From the NCBI GenBank assembly GCA_025057675.1, contig JANWVE010000001.1, positions 7,566 to 66,981 of the forward strand: a stretch of DNA of 59,416 bases. The letters run 5' to 3'. The notes beneath the pieces are model-generated. The model did not search any database. It was not told the origin of the DNA and worked only from the letters and a program-made list of their open reading frames with translations. A program made the translations under genes and the position numbers. Source of the DNA: Bacteroidia bacterium. GTDB taxonomy: Bacteria > Bacteroidota > Bacteroidia > JANWVE01. Positions within the stretch are counted from its first letter, which is position 1; each line of letters opens with the position of its first letter. Positions 9,461 to 18,844 of the stretch are shown here, one piece after another.

Positions 9461-10067
9461 TTTTTTTGGGCGTGTCCTTGACCACGTCTCGCTGCGCTCG
9501 TGTGGGCAAGGTCGGCGTGCTACGGGCTAACGGTGCTACGCCCCACCCCCTGGGTAAGAGTGAGCGTGTGAGCGAGGGGCTTCGCACCGTGCTACCGCAC
9601 GCCCTCCGCATGCCTCACGCATGCAGCAAGTAAGCTAATCCCACTTATACAAAACTTAATCTTGTAAGTGTCTGAAAATAAATACTAAACAAGGTTAAAA
9701 TGTATTTTTACATTGTAAATCATTGAAAATCAATACAAAATAAAGTAAAACTTCTATATTCAGGGTTAAAGGGTTAGAAGTCCATGTATTCAAGGTTTAA
9801 CATTGCAAATGCTTGAAAATCAATATAAAACAAGGCAAAGTAACAACGTTTGAAACAAGATAAAAAATTTTAACTTTGTAAATTCCTGACAATCAGCACT
9901 AAACAAGGTAAAGCAAAGATATGTCTAAAAACAAGGTAAAATGGCAAAAGACTGCTGCGTGAGGCATGCGGAGGGTGCGTGAGCAGTGCGGAGCGCAGCG
10001 AAGCACCGAAGCGATAGCGTAGCCCGCAGCACGCCGACCCGAAGCGCAGCGAGGGGCACGCCCAAAA
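9461..10067 (-). repeat. GC-arm/AT-core repeat, copy 5 (reverse core)
   Basis: Full-length copy in a divergent promoter gap. The long arm is on the left but lacks part of the CGCCCACC block. Arm hairpins CGTGC-GGTA-GCACG (left) and TGC-GTGA-GCA (right). Left tip stem TTGACCAC/GTGGGCAA has one mismatch. The right tip reads GGGGCACGCCC, with one base changed from GGGACACGCCC. Confidence 0.92.
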
Positions 10068-10209
10068 CTGAAATTATTTTTTAGAATAATATAGTATAGT
10101 ATATATCTGCGCATAAGTGGCAAAAAATTATGACCCAAAATTTGTAAGTTTAATAAATGAAGCATAAATTTACACCTAAAACTAATATTCCACCTTTCTA
10201 TGAACATCT

Positions 10210-10932
10210 ATGAACACCAAACCATATGCGAATTACCAGCTAGGTAGCAGAGGACTGCGATTCCTAGCATACATTATTGACAGTATTGTTTTATGGATTG
10301 TTATCGTGACTATTTCTCGAATTTTATCAGCAAATGCTATCTCATCAATTGACGAACTTATTCTTCTTAAAGAAACATCAGAGCCTGCTGTTTTAGAGAA
10401 GATACTTTCTCTTTTTAGGAAAATTCTGATTTATTACTTTGTTACGTACGTATGCGTACAATGGTTGTACGGATTTGTCTGTTATCCTAATTTGAGAGGG
10501 ACCTTAGGACATAGAATATTCAATTTGAGAGTTATAGGAAGTGATGGGCAGATACTTACAGGCGTAAAGGGTGGGAGTAGAGAGTTATTAAAAAGTCTAC
10601 CCACGATAATCTACATACTTGTGTTTCTGTTTAGTATTGCCAGTATGGAACGGCTAATTGCAAACATCGTACGTATAGAAGATTTAGAAAGGATTAGTCG
10701 CGAGGCTAATAATAACTTAAACTTAGCCTATAATTTTTTTGTCATAATCATTTATGCACTAACATTTGTGATATTCTTTTTGTGGAAAATTTGGCTAATT
10801 TTTAATAAAGACAAACAAAACATATATGACTTGATATTAAAAACGTACGTAGTTGTAGACCAAGACTCTGTAACTCGCCCACAAAACTCATACTTGGATA
10901 AGAATGATGAGAACCCTACTAGTATTACATAA
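10210..10932 (+). CDS. RDD-family integral membrane protein
   Basis: 240 residues with about four hydrophobic segments (roughly 16-38, 75-95, 132-152, 172-198). The RDD hallmarks are present: an N-terminal Arg before the first helix and an Asp within it (RFLAYIIDSIVLW), and the GTLGHRIFNLRVIGSDG segment after the second helix. RDD proteins sit in the inner membrane; some are sodium or compatible-solute transporters, most are uncharacterised. It ends 31 bp from the convergent coaE and is a single-gene unit. Confidence 0.75.
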   Translation: MNTKPYANYQLGSRGLRFLAYIIDSIVLWIVIVTISRILSANAISSIDELILLKETSEPAVLEKILSLFRKILIYYFVTYVCVQWLYGFVCYPNLRGTLGHRIFNLRVIGSDGQILTGVKGGSRELLKSLPTIIYILVFLFSIASMERLIANIVRIEDLERISREANNNLNLAYNFFVIIIYALTFVIFFLWKIWLIFNKDKQNIYDLILKTYVVVDQDSVTRPQNSYLDKNDENPTSIT

Positions 10933-10963
10933 GTGTGAACCTGGTAGGATAAACAGAATTATT

Positions 10964-11554
10964 TCAGCATTGTTTGTATATCCATTTCTCAAGACCCTCA
11001 AGCTGGGGGACTAACTCATGGATGCTATCGTTGTAAATAACGTAGTCTGCTTTATGTAGTTTGTGGTCCTCAGGGAGTTGTTTTTGCATACGAGCTAAAA
11101 TAGTTTCAGGTTCAGTTTTATCTCGCTTACATGCTCTTTCTAATCGGACCTTCATAGGGGCATAAATCACTACAATAGCATCTGTTTGGAGGTAGGATTC
11201 AGTTTCGTACATTAAGGCTGCTTCTTTAAGTACAAATGGTAAGTGTTTATACTGTTGTTTCCAACTTTCAAAATGCTCAAAAACAACAGGATGGACAAGT
11301 TTGTTGAGAGTGGCTAATTGATTACTATCTTGAAAAACAATACTAGCCAGTTTTGCTGTGTTAAGTGTGTTATTTTCGTAAATATCTGATCCAAAGTGTG
11401 TTATCAATTTAGATCTCAAATTTAGGTCATGGTTCATGAGCCATTTAGCTTGAACATCTGCATTGTATACTGGGGCAGAGCGGTCTTCAAACCATTTACA
11501 TACTGTAGTTTTACCTGAACCTATTCCACCTGTAATACCTATTACTCTGACCAT
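10964..11554 (-). CDS. coaE: Dephospho-CoA kinase
   Basis: Catalyses the last step of CoA synthesis, ATP-dependent phosphorylation of dephospho-CoA at the ribose 3'-OH. 196 residues, normal length for the family. P-loop GGIGSGKTT at about 9-17; the family's YNADVQAKWLM and KEAALMYE segments and the lid region ACKRDKTEPETILARMQKQLP follow in the expected order. The start ATG lies 1 nt after the stop of a 58-codon upstream gene, so the two are very probably translationally coupled. The window also holds a type II pantothenate kinase, the first step of the same pathway, but unlinked. Confidence 0.95.
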   Translation of the reverse strand: MVRVIGITGGIGSGKTTVCKWFEDRSAPVYNADVQAKWLMNHDLNLRSKLITHFGSDIYENNTLNTAKLASIVFQDSNQLATLNKLVHPVVFEHFESWKQQYKHLPFVLKEAALMYETESYLQTDAIVVIYAPMKVRLERACKRDKTEPETILARMQKQLPEDHKLHKADYVIYNDSIHELVPQLEGLEKWIYKQC

Positions 11555-11555
11555 T

Positions 11556-11732
11556 TCATTTTAGGTGAAACTCCTTACGTATTTGGTTAATAATAAACTT
11601 TTTAGCGTTGTTGAAGTTAGCTTCTCCTGACCCATCGAAAAAAGCTTTTAATTTTTGATACTCTTCTGGACGCTCTGCCTTAAAAGCTTCGGGGTTTATT
11701 TTTTTCTTTTTCAAATACTCTTCGAAGGTCAT
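11556..11732 (-). CDS. 58-residue protein coupled to coaE
   Basis: Short ORF beginning MTFEEYLKKKKINPEAFKAE and ending IRKEFHLK. It is charged, probably helical and soluble (repeated Lys/Glu, one GSGEANF turn), with no signal peptide or cysteine. Its TGA is separated from the coaE ATG by one base, which is the main reason to believe it is real. Composition matches the neighbouring coding DNA and not the repeats. I do not recognise the family; a CoA-pathway or stress-related role would be a guess from position only. Confidence 0.7.
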   Translation of the reverse strand: MTFEEYLKKKKINPEAFKAERPEEYQKLKAFFDGSGEANFNNAKKFIINQIRKEFHLK

Positions 11733-11872
11733 ATTGTGTAGTTTAATTTAGCCGCACAAAGTTATAACAAAATTGTAATACAAAAAACTACTTGGAGGGC
11801 ATGTTTTTAAGTTAGTTTTGTATTTAACCCAAGGAGATGGTTAGGGTTGATTTTATTAAAAATCGGGGTTCA

Positions 11873-12512
11873 ATTTTTTTGGGCGTGTCCTTGCCCACGT
11901 CTCGCTGCGCTTGTGTGGGCAAGGTCGGCGTGCTGCGGGCTAACGGTGCTGCGCCCCACACGCCCACCCCCTGGACAAGGGTTTGAACGTGGGCGAGGGG
12001 CTTCGCACCAAGCCTGACGGCTTGCCCTCCGCATGCCTCACGCAGCAGCAAGCATACTAATCCCACTTATGCAAATCTTAACCTTGTAAGTACCTGAAAA
12101 TGACCATCAAACAAGATATAATTCAATTTTAACCTTGTAAATCATTGAAAATGAACTCAAAATAAGGTAAAGCTTGTGTACTCAGGGTTAAGGGAGTACA
12201 GCAAATCCGTGTATTCAAGGTTTAACCTTGTAACTACTTGAAAATCAATACAAAACAGGATAAAGCGAAGGGAATTCAGACAAGATAAAAAAATTTAATC
12301 TTGTAAGTGTTTGATAATGAGCATCAAACAAGGTAAAGGATGCGTATGTATAAAAACAAGGTAAAACACCCAAAAGCTGCTGCGTGAGGCATGCGGAGGG
12401 TGCGTCAGCAGTGCGGAGCGCAGCGTAGCACCGAAGCGAAGCGCAGCCCGCAGCACGCCGACCTTGTGGGCATGAGCAAAGCGAAACGCCCACAAGGACA
12501 CGCCCAAAAAAA
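11873..12512 (-). repeat. GC-arm/AT-core repeat, copy 6 (reverse core)
   Basis: Longest copy (640 bp), between two - strand genes. Both tips carry an inner hairpin, but of different types: TTGCCCAC/GTGGGCAA at the left and TTGTGGGC/GCCCACAA at the right. Arm hairpins CAAGCC-GTCA-GGCTTG (left) and TGC-GTCA-GCA (right). Confidence 0.93.
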
Positions 12513-12541
12513 TACAATCAGACTATTAAATCTCATACAAC

Positions 12542-13696
12542 CTATAACCATGACTTGTGATAGTCAGGGTCTTCTATGCTTAAAGCGGCTTTTGTAATTT
12601 GAAGGGGTTTGAAAGGGTCAATCATCACGGCAAGCTCTTCTGTACCCTTCTGCCCAATACTTTTTTCTATTGTACCTGGATGAGGTCCGTGAGGAATGCC
12701 CGCAGGATGTAAAGTAATTTGTCCTTTTTTGACGCTTTTTCTACTCATAAAATCTCCATCTACATAATAGAGAACCTCATCCGAGTCAATGTTACTATGA
12801 TGATACGGCGCGGGAATGGCTAAGGGATGATAATCATATAAACGAGGTACAAAAGAACAAATAACAAAACCATCGCCTTCAAAAGTTTGATGTATAGGAG
12901 GAGGCATGTGTACTCTGCCCGTAATCGGTTCAAAATCATGAATGGAAAAAATGAAAGGATAAAAATATCCATCCCAACCAATAGCATCAAAGGGGTGGTA
13001 CACATACGTGTAAGGATATATCCAACCTTGCTTTTTGATAAGGATTAAAAATTCTCCTTTTTCATCGTGTGTTTTAAGGTTCTGGGGAGTTTTGATATCT
13101 CTTTGACAAAACGGTGCATGCTCCATGAGTTGCCCCACTTCGTTAAGATAACGCTTAGGAAAACGTATAGGACTGAATGCTTCTACGTAAAAAATACGGT
13201 TATTTTCATCGTTAAATTGTATTTGATAAATAACTCCACGAGGAATAACAACATAATCGCCGTACTTGAATTCTAATTCTCCGTAAATGGTCGTTATTTT
13301 GCCCGAGCCTTGGTGGATAAACAAAACTTCATCTGCGTCAGCATTTTTATAGAAGTATTCGGTCATGCTTTTACGAGGTGCAGCACTACCAATGTGTAAA
13401 TGATGATTAACCAAAAGAGTTCTTCTGCTTTTGAGAAAATCATCTTCGGGTTGTAGGGTAAAAGTTTGAAAGCTATGATGCATCATGTTATTTGCAATGG
13501 CTATTTCGGGAATTACGCTGTAAGGTTCTCCAACCTGCTTAACCACTGTGGGGGGATGTACATGATACACCAAAGAATATAAACTAGAAAAACCCCGAGT
13601 GCTGACTAACTCCTCACCATATAAAGTACCATCAGGTTTGCGGAACTGTGTATGTCTTTTGGGTGGTACTTTACCTAACTGAACATAATGCGGCAT
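12542..13696 (-). CDS. hmgA: Homogentisate 1,2-dioxygenase (bacterial short type)
   Basis: Likely opens the ring of homogentisate to maleylacetoacetate in tyrosine/phenylalanine breakdown. 384 residues, the length of the bacterial homogentisate dioxygenase-like group (about 385) and shorter than the human enzyme. Cupin architecture: N-terminal segment HYVQLGKVPPKRHTQFRKPD, GKITTIYGELEFKYGDYVVIPRG cupin strands at about 155-180, the likely iron site MPPPIHQTFEGDGF and the C-terminal HHSNIDSDEVLYYVDGDF and GIPHGPHPG segments. Metal ligands are inferred from motif position. No maleylacetoacetate isomerase or 4-hydroxyphenylpyruvate dioxygenase is adjacent, so the pathway assignment rests on family only; an FAH-family gene lies 28 kb away. 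Confidence 0.8.
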   Translation of the reverse strand: MPHYVQLGKVPPKRHTQFRKPDGTLYGEELVSTRGFSSLYSLVYHVHPPTVVKQVGEPYSVIPEIAIANNMMHHSFQTFTLQPEDDFLKSRRTLLVNHHLHIGSAAPRKSMTEYFYKNADADEVLFIHQGSGKITTIYGELEFKYGDYVVIPRGVIYQIQFNDENNRIFYVEAFSPIRFPKRYLNEVGQLMEHAPFCQRDIKTPQNLKTHDEKGEFLILIKKQGWIYPYTYVYHPFDAIGWDGYFYPFIFSIHDFEPITGRVHMPPPIHQTFEGDGFVICSFVPRLYDYHPLAIPAPYHHSNIDSDEVLYYVDGDFMSRKSVKKGQITLHPAGIPHGPHPGTIEKSIGQKGTEELAVMIDPFKPLQITKAALSIEDPDYHKSWL

Positions 13697-13751
13697 ACTC
13701 TTACTTTATTTTACAAGTGAAATAACAAACAATTTTGGATTTATGCAAGTT

Positions 13752-14951
13752 CTATTGTTTTATACCGACGATTTTTCGGATTTTTTGCCACTCTGCTTCT
13801 GCGGAAAGTTCCTTGGCCGCCAAAGCTGATCTTTTTTTATACTGCTCTATTTCCTGAACAGTTATGTTTTTAATGGTATGAGCAATATTTTTAACATCTC
13901 CATCCACAATAACCCCATTTTGATACTTTTTTAAAAGCTTCTCTACTTCATAGGTGTGAGACATAATCAAGGCTAATTTAGCTTGAATAAACTCAAACAC
14001 TTTATTAGGCAAACAATTAGCATTATTGTAGTTGTTTTTTTCAATTAAATAAAGTCCGATATCATAGACCGCAATGGTTGGAATAATTTGAGAAAAAGGT
14101 ACAGGGGGATGAAAAAAAACATTTTTAACACCCCTAGCTAAACTGTACAAAGCAGCAGCGTAGTTATCATCAATAACTTTAAGATAAAAATGGATTTCAT
14201 AGTTACTTGGCAAATATCGCATTACTTCTATTAGGCTTTCTAAATTTCTATTAGGTATAGCAACGCCGTGATGTACCATCCGTATTATATCAGGATTAGT
14301 GGGACTAGGAGGGCTATCGAAATAAGGTTTAGCGTTGAATATTACGAGGGGTTTTTGGATTAGTTGAAGTTCTTTTTCAAAACGCATAGCGATATTCTCT
14401 CCTACAGTCATGAACACATCAATACATTTTAAGTACTCATCGATAAGATATTTGCGAAAAGGATATTCTTTTTCTATCCAGGCAGACGCCTCATTTTCTT
14501 CTAAAAAATACTCATGTGCATCAAAAATGAGTTTAGTATTTTGCTTTTTGAGAAAGGCAGCTATGGGTAGAGTATCTATATCATTTGCAATGATACAATC
14601 AAAAGTGTATTGATTTTTTATTTTGTTTAATTCGTTCACTCGTATATCTTGCCAGTATCTCCGCTGATATAGATTTTTGTATTTATGCCTTACTATCAAG
14701 CGTAAAATAGCTTTGTACAACAGAATAAATAAGGTTAAGAACTTGCGAATCAAAAAGGGATATCCATAGTGAAAAATATATCTGCGTGTGAGTGAGGCAA
14801 AATTGAAAAAACCTTTGCAAGGAATTTTTTTTACACTATTTGCCATAAAATAAATAGAGGCATGGTCTTTTAGTGCCTCCCACTGGTTGAGTACGCGTGG
14901 GTCGGTATCCACATCGTTATTGACAATGATAAGTATCTTCATGTCTTTCAT
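13752..14951 (-). CDS. GT-B glycosyltransferase (GT4-like)
   Basis: 399 residues. The N-terminal Rossmann start MKILIIVNNDVDTDPRVLNQ, the DIDTLPIAAFL and FDAHEYFLEE segments of the acceptor domain, and a C-terminal NKVFEFIQAKLALIMS donor-binding stretch match family 4-type sugar transferases. A hydrophobic amphipathic region at about 65-95 may touch the membrane. It probably adds a sugar to a polysaccharide or lipid carrier; donor and acceptor are unknown. ATG 14942 is an alternative start giving MKILIIVNN. Neighbours are hmgA downstream (55 bp) and a divergent ABC permease, neither informative. Confidence 0.8.
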   Translation of the reverse strand: MKDMKILIIVNNDVDTDPRVLNQWEALKDHASIYFMANSVKKIPCKGFFNFASLTRRYIFHYGYPFLIRKFLTLFILLYKAILRLIVRHKYKNLYQRRYWQDIRVNELNKIKNQYTFDCIIANDIDTLPIAAFLKKQNTKLIFDAHEYFLEENEASAWIEKEYPFRKYLIDEYLKCIDVFMTVGENIAMRFEKELQLIQKPLVIFNAKPYFDSPPSPTNPDIIRMVHHGVAIPNRNLESLIEVMRYLPSNYEIHFYLKVIDDNYAAALYSLARGVKNVFFHPPVPFSQIIPTIAVYDIGLYLIEKNNYNNANCLPNKVFEFIQAKLALIMSHTYEVEKLLKKYQNGVIVDGDVKNIAHTIKNITVQEIEQYKKRSALAAKELSAEAEWQKIRKIVGIKQ

Positions 14952-15044
14952 CTCTATCTTCGCAAATTAACCAAAAAAACGCTGAATTTTGAACACTACT
15001 TTACACTTTACACAAAGAGTGGTCCTAAAGAAGTTAGGTTTTAA

Positions 15045-15109
15045 TTTTTTGGGCGTGTCCTTGTGGGCATAAGCGAAAGTGTAACGCTCACAAGGACACG
15101 CCCAAAAAA
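15045..15109. repeat. Short palindrome form of the repeat (copy 7)
   Basis: TTTTTTGGGCGTGTCC, inner stem TTGTGGGC/GCTCACAA (one G-U-type pair), GGACACGCCCAAAAAA. No arms or core. Sits in a divergent gap; the remaining 168 bp up to 15278 hold only the next gene's promoter. Confidence 0.88.
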
Positions 15110-15265
15110 TTAACATAACATAAAAACATACATAAATGCCCTCTAATACACTTAAACAAAAATTAATGTCACATATAATTTGAAAAATAATAACTTCACT
15201 TCAAACTATTCCCTTCCTTCACTTCTTAGGAAATAGCTATCTACTTGAAATTACCCCGTATCTCG

Positions 15266-15273
15266 TATTTTTG
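15266..15273 (+). promoter_or_regulatory. Bacteroidota promoter: TATTTTTG with upstream TTG
   Basis: TATTTTTG stands 4 nt before the ATG at 15278; a TTG at 15245-15247 is 18 nt upstream, a plausible -33 element. The spacing implies a leaderless mRNA and excludes the in-frame TTG at 15245 as a start codon. Confidence 0.6.
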
Positions 15274-15277
15274 TATC

Positions 15278-16612
15278 ATGAATTTTTCATTGCTCAAACT
15301 CATCATTCAAAGAGAATATCTCAATAAAGTTAGAAATAAAGTATTTATTATTAGCACTTTATTAGCCCCCCTAGGATTAGTTGCTATCATCGTAGCTCAA
15401 ATTATAGCTACCGCATACACTAAACCTGAACCCCTAAACCTCGGAATTGTAGATGAAACCACTCTAATTTCTCAAAATCTACCTCGTAAAGAAAAAAACT
15501 TTACATTTACCCCTTTACAAGGCGATATAAACAAAAACCTAACATACATACAAGGTAAAAATCCAAAATTTAATGGCATTATCTATATCCCTAAACAGTT
15601 TTCTATCAAAGGAGGCGACCTTATTTACTATGGCAAAAACACATTAAGTGTGGGAAATCATAATAAATTAGAAGATTTATTCATCCAAATTCTTAAAAAT
15701 CAGCAGCTCATTCAAAGCGGAATCAGACCCTCACAATTAGATAGCATTCAAGCCAAGGTTAATCTTTCAAGTGTAGAAGTAAGCGATAAAGGAGATATTA
15801 AGCAAACTAATAGTTTTATTCGTACGTTTGTTGGTTTTGGGGCAAGCCTGCTGTTATACATGTTTTTGTTCATTTATGGAGCCATAGTGTTAAGAATCGT
15901 GATAGAGGAAAAAACAAATCGTGTAATAGAAGTATTGCTCACTTGTGTAAAACCTATTGATCTTTTAATCAGCAAAATTATTGCTGTTTTGTTAGTGGGC
16001 TTGACACAAATTGGGATTTGGTTAGGTTTGATAGTAATCCTAGGTAGTATCATAAGCCCAATGATAACGAAAAACACTACTGAAAAACGTACTCGTGCAG
16101 AACAGCAAGTCGTTGAACAACAAAGTATCGACCCTGCATCTATGACTATTCAAAATTCAAAACCTAATTTATTGCAAGCTTTGTATTCTACTTCCCCTAT
16201 GATTTTATTATACTTTGTATTATACTTCATAGGTGGGTATTTATTTTACGGCTCTTTATTTGCTGCTATAGGTGCCGCAGTAGATAATGAGTCAGATACA
16301 CAGTATTTACAACTTCCTATTACTTTACCGGTTATCATTCCTATTTTATTTACAGGGCATATTTTAGAAAATCCTAATAGTGGGCTTTCAAGATTCTTAT
16401 CATACTTTCCTATGACTTCTCCTATGACAATGCTGACACGCTTTAACTCAGGTAAGGTAGAATGGTGGGAAATAACCTTGTCTTTGATACTCTTGTATTT
16501 ATCTGTTTTTGCCGCTTTGTGGATAGCTGCAAAAATTTATCGTGTGGGAATTTTAATGTATGGTAAAAAAGCTTCTTACAAGGAGCTGTGGAAATGGCTA
16601 AAAATGTCATGA
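15278..16612 (+). CDS. ABC-2 type permease (NatB-like)
   Basis: 444 residues. An N-terminal membrane helix (IISTLLAPLGLVAIIVAQIIA) is followed by a ~140-residue extracytoplasmic domain and then about five further helices. The signature NRVIEVLLTCVKPIDLLISKIIAVLLVGL, with the loop ending in the ABC-2 membrane block, fits NatB-type sodium-exporter permeases (COG1668). The ATPase subunit (NatA) is not in the window, so the substrate is unknown. Its stop overlaps the next start as ATGA at 16609. Confidence 0.8.
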   Translation: MNFSLLKLIIQREYLNKVRNKVFIISTLLAPLGLVAIIVAQIIATAYTKPEPLNLGIVDETTLISQNLPRKEKNFTFTPLQGDINKNLTYIQGKNPKFNGIIYIPKQFSIKGGDLIYYGKNTLSVGNHNKLEDLFIQILKNQQLIQSGIRPSQLDSIQAKVNLSSVEVSDKGDIKQTNSFIRTFVGFGASLLLYMFLFIYGAIVLRIVIEEKTNRVIEVLLTCVKPIDLLISKIIAVLLVGLTQIGIWLGLIVILGSIISPMITKNTTEKRTRAEQQVVEQQSIDPASMTIQNSKPNLLQALYSTSPMILLYFVLYFIGGYLFYGSLFAAIGAAVDNESDTQYLQLPITLPVIIPILFTGHILENPNSGLSRFLSYFPMTSPMTMLTRFNSGKVEWWEITLSLILLYLSVFAALWIAAKIYRVGILMYGKKASYKELWKWLKMS

Positions 16613-18114
16613 ATAGATACACAATATGTCACAATATGTCTTTGTTTAATTTACGAACAGAAATATGGTCTTATCCTCTTATTTGGAACTTAATTTTTAT
16701 CCTATCCTGGAGTATTTTATATTTTACTTTTGGAGAAAGAATAACTGCAAACAATGGCTGCGGCTATGATGGACACCACTACTGTCAAATTGCCCAAAAA
16801 TTTGAGATTTTTTGGCAAAACAAAAGTTTTTCCACGTATTACATACATAGAATCTTACCTTGTGGTATTGTATATTGTTTAATCACAGGCATTGGTGCAA
16901 GTCTTTCTTTATCTAATATAATTGTGGGTTTTTATGTATTGAACACAATATCTTGGCTGCTTTCAGTGCTGTTGTGGCACCAAATTATGAAGTATTTACA
17001 AATCTCGTCAAGAGTTCAATGGTTAATCAGTATTCTGATGCTGGTTAATTTTTATGTGCTAAAATTCATTTTTTACTACCCTGTGCTTACGGATAGTTTA
17101 GCATTTTTATTTGGTACAGCTGCTTTATGGTTTTATGTTCAAGACAAAGTAAAAATGTTATTATTGATAGGTTTATTAGGTGCATTCGTGTATCCTTTAT
17201 TCTCTTTTTACATTTTTTTGCTGATAATATTTCCTATATCTTTAAAGTATAAGCAACCCATCCAAAATATCAAAACACATAAGGACTATGTATTTATTGG
17301 ATTATGTTTATTAGTTTTTGTCCTTTTGAGAACTTACTACGCTTATAGAATAGCCTACAAGATAAATTTAGATTTTCATTTAAACACCCTTTTATATGTA
17401 GTTACTTATAGTTATGTTTTGTATCATGCGCTACCTACTTTGTACTGTGTAAAAGAGAATACTAAAATGATTTTAGTCTATTGTATTCAAAGAAAAAACG
17501 TGCAAAAAATAGGTCTAGCCGTATTATTTTTATTGGCAACAATAGCTTTCAAGAAATATTTGACTCAATATCCGCAGATGCAAAGCCCTACAAAAACTTA
17601 TTTTCTCACTTCTGTATTAGGTATAGGTTATCACGGGGCTACATGGATTTTACAGTTTTTCTCTGGTTTTGGTATGATAGCAATACTTTTATACTTCATG
17701 CTAAGCCGAGTAGCTAAAACCATTTTATCTTGTAGTTTAGGGTTATATCTACTTTGGTTAATAGCAATTTTAATCAACTTGCATAAAGAAAGCAGAGTGA
17801 TAATGGATATATATGCTTTTGTAATTCTAAGTGTAGTTCTGACTTTAGAAAAGTATCATCGGTATTTTAACAAGGTTAGCGATTTTTTAGTGGTTTTACT
17901 TATCAATATAGGAATGTCTAAGTTTTACATTAGTATAGAGCATTCGGCGCTTATTTGGCACTCTGTGGAGAAGATATGGATACCCAAGAACTATGCTTTA
18001 AGCACTTATTTAATGGACGATGCTCAATATTGGATGCTAATAGTTCTTTTTATAGTTTGTACAGGTATAAGCAGATTAAGTTTATTTCGTTTTTACGGTC
18101 GGTTAGATAAATAG
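16609..18114 (+). CDS. Polytopic membrane protein, GT-C glycosyltransferase-like
   Basis: 501 residues with about ten to eleven hydrophobic helices. The first periplasmic loop has GCGYDGHHYCQIAQKFE, an acidic Asp-containing site of the kind found after helix 1 in GT-C sugar transferases, and RILPCGIVY follows. No clear family match beyond this. The ATGA overlap with the ABC permease gene suggests a joint operon; the GTG at 16588 is upstream but less likely. If GT-C, it would move a sugar from a lipid carrier on the outer face of the inner membrane. Confidence in the function is low. Confidence 0.55.
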   Translation: MNRYTICHNMSLFNLRTEIWSYPLIWNLIFILSWSILYFTFGERITANNGCGYDGHHYCQIAQKFEIFWQNKSFSTYYIHRILPCGIVYCLITGIGASLSLSNIIVGFYVLNTISWLLSVLLWHQIMKYLQISSRVQWLISILMLVNFYVLKFIFYYPVLTDSLAFLFGTAALWFYVQDKVKMLLLIGLLGAFVYPLFSFYIFLLIIFPISLKYKQPIQNIKTHKDYVFIGLCLLVFVLLRTYYAYRIAYKINLDFHLNTLLYVVTYSYVLYHALPTLYCVKENTKMILVYCIQRKNVQKIGLAVLFLLATIAFKKYLTQYPQMQSPTKTYFLTSVLGIGYHGATWILQFFSGFGMIAILLYFMLSRVAKTILSCSLGLYLLWLIAILINLHKESRVIMDIYAFVILSVVLTLEKYHRYFNKVSDFLVVLLINIGMSKFYISIEHSALIWHSVEKIWIPKNYALSTYLMDDAQYWMLIVLFIVCTGISRLSLFRFYGRLDK

Positions 18115-18133
18115 GTAATTAGATTTGATTGTA

Positions 18134-18746
18134 TTTTTGGGCGTGTCCCTCGCTGCGCTCGGGTCGGCGTGCTGCGGGCTGCGCTATCGCTTCGGTGCTT
18201 CGCACTGCTTACGCACCCTCCGCATGCCTCACGCAGCAGACTTTGGATGTTTTACCTTGTTTTTAGACAAATCTTTGCTTTACCTTGTTTGATACTCATT
18301 ATCAAATACTTGCAAGATTAAAACTTTTTACCTTGTTCGAACCATGGCTATTTTACTTTGTTTTACATTGATTTTCAAGTATGTACAAGGTTAGACCTTG
18401 AACACATGGACTTTTTGTACCTCTACTACCCTGATTTTCGAAGTTTTACCTTATTTACAATTGATTATCAGGTATTTACAATATTAAAATTAGTTTTTAT
18501 CTTTTTTGATGTTCATTTTCACGTACTTACAAAGTAAAACTTTGAGTAAATAGATCCTGCCGACCTGCCAAGATCCTTGCGTGAGGCATGCGGAGGGCAA
18601 GCCGTCAGGCTTGGTGCGAAGCCCCTCGCCCACACTCAACCCATTGCCCAGGGGGTGGGCGGGTGGGGCGCAGCACCGTTAGCCCGTAGCACGCCGACCT
18701 TGCCCACACGAGCGTAGCAAGACGTGGGCAAGGACACGCCCAAAAA
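18134..18746 (+). repeat. GC-arm/AT-core repeat, copy 8 (forward core)
   Basis: Full-length copy between two + strand genes. Short left arm, about 10 bp shorter than in other copies. Arm hairpins TGC-GTAA-GCA (left) and CAAGCC-GTCA-GGCTTG (right). Right tip stem TTGCCCAC/GTGGGCAA. Confidence 0.92.
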
Positions 18747-18817
18747 TTAACCTAATTTGCTATAATACAACCATACAAACATACAAATTTATTTTTTTGC
18801 AAGTATCAACTAAACCT

Positions 18818-18825
18818 TAATTTTG
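18818..18825 (+). promoter_or_regulatory. Bacteroidota -7 element TAATTTTG
   Basis: Located 19 nt before the ATG of the alpha/beta E1 gene at 18845. Confidence 0.45.
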
Positions 18826-18844
18826 CATATTCTAACTTAATCGC

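Noticed and set aside
12542-13696. Operon of hmgA with the FAH-family gene at 40438
   Set aside because: They are 27 kb apart on different strands, and the FAH-family member looks FAHD1-like, so no pathway linkage is claimed.
15045-15109. Tip palindromes as intrinsic terminators
   Set aside because: The stems are flanked by a T-run on the 5' side and an A-run on the 3' side on both strands, the reverse of a terminator, and they occur in divergent gaps as well.
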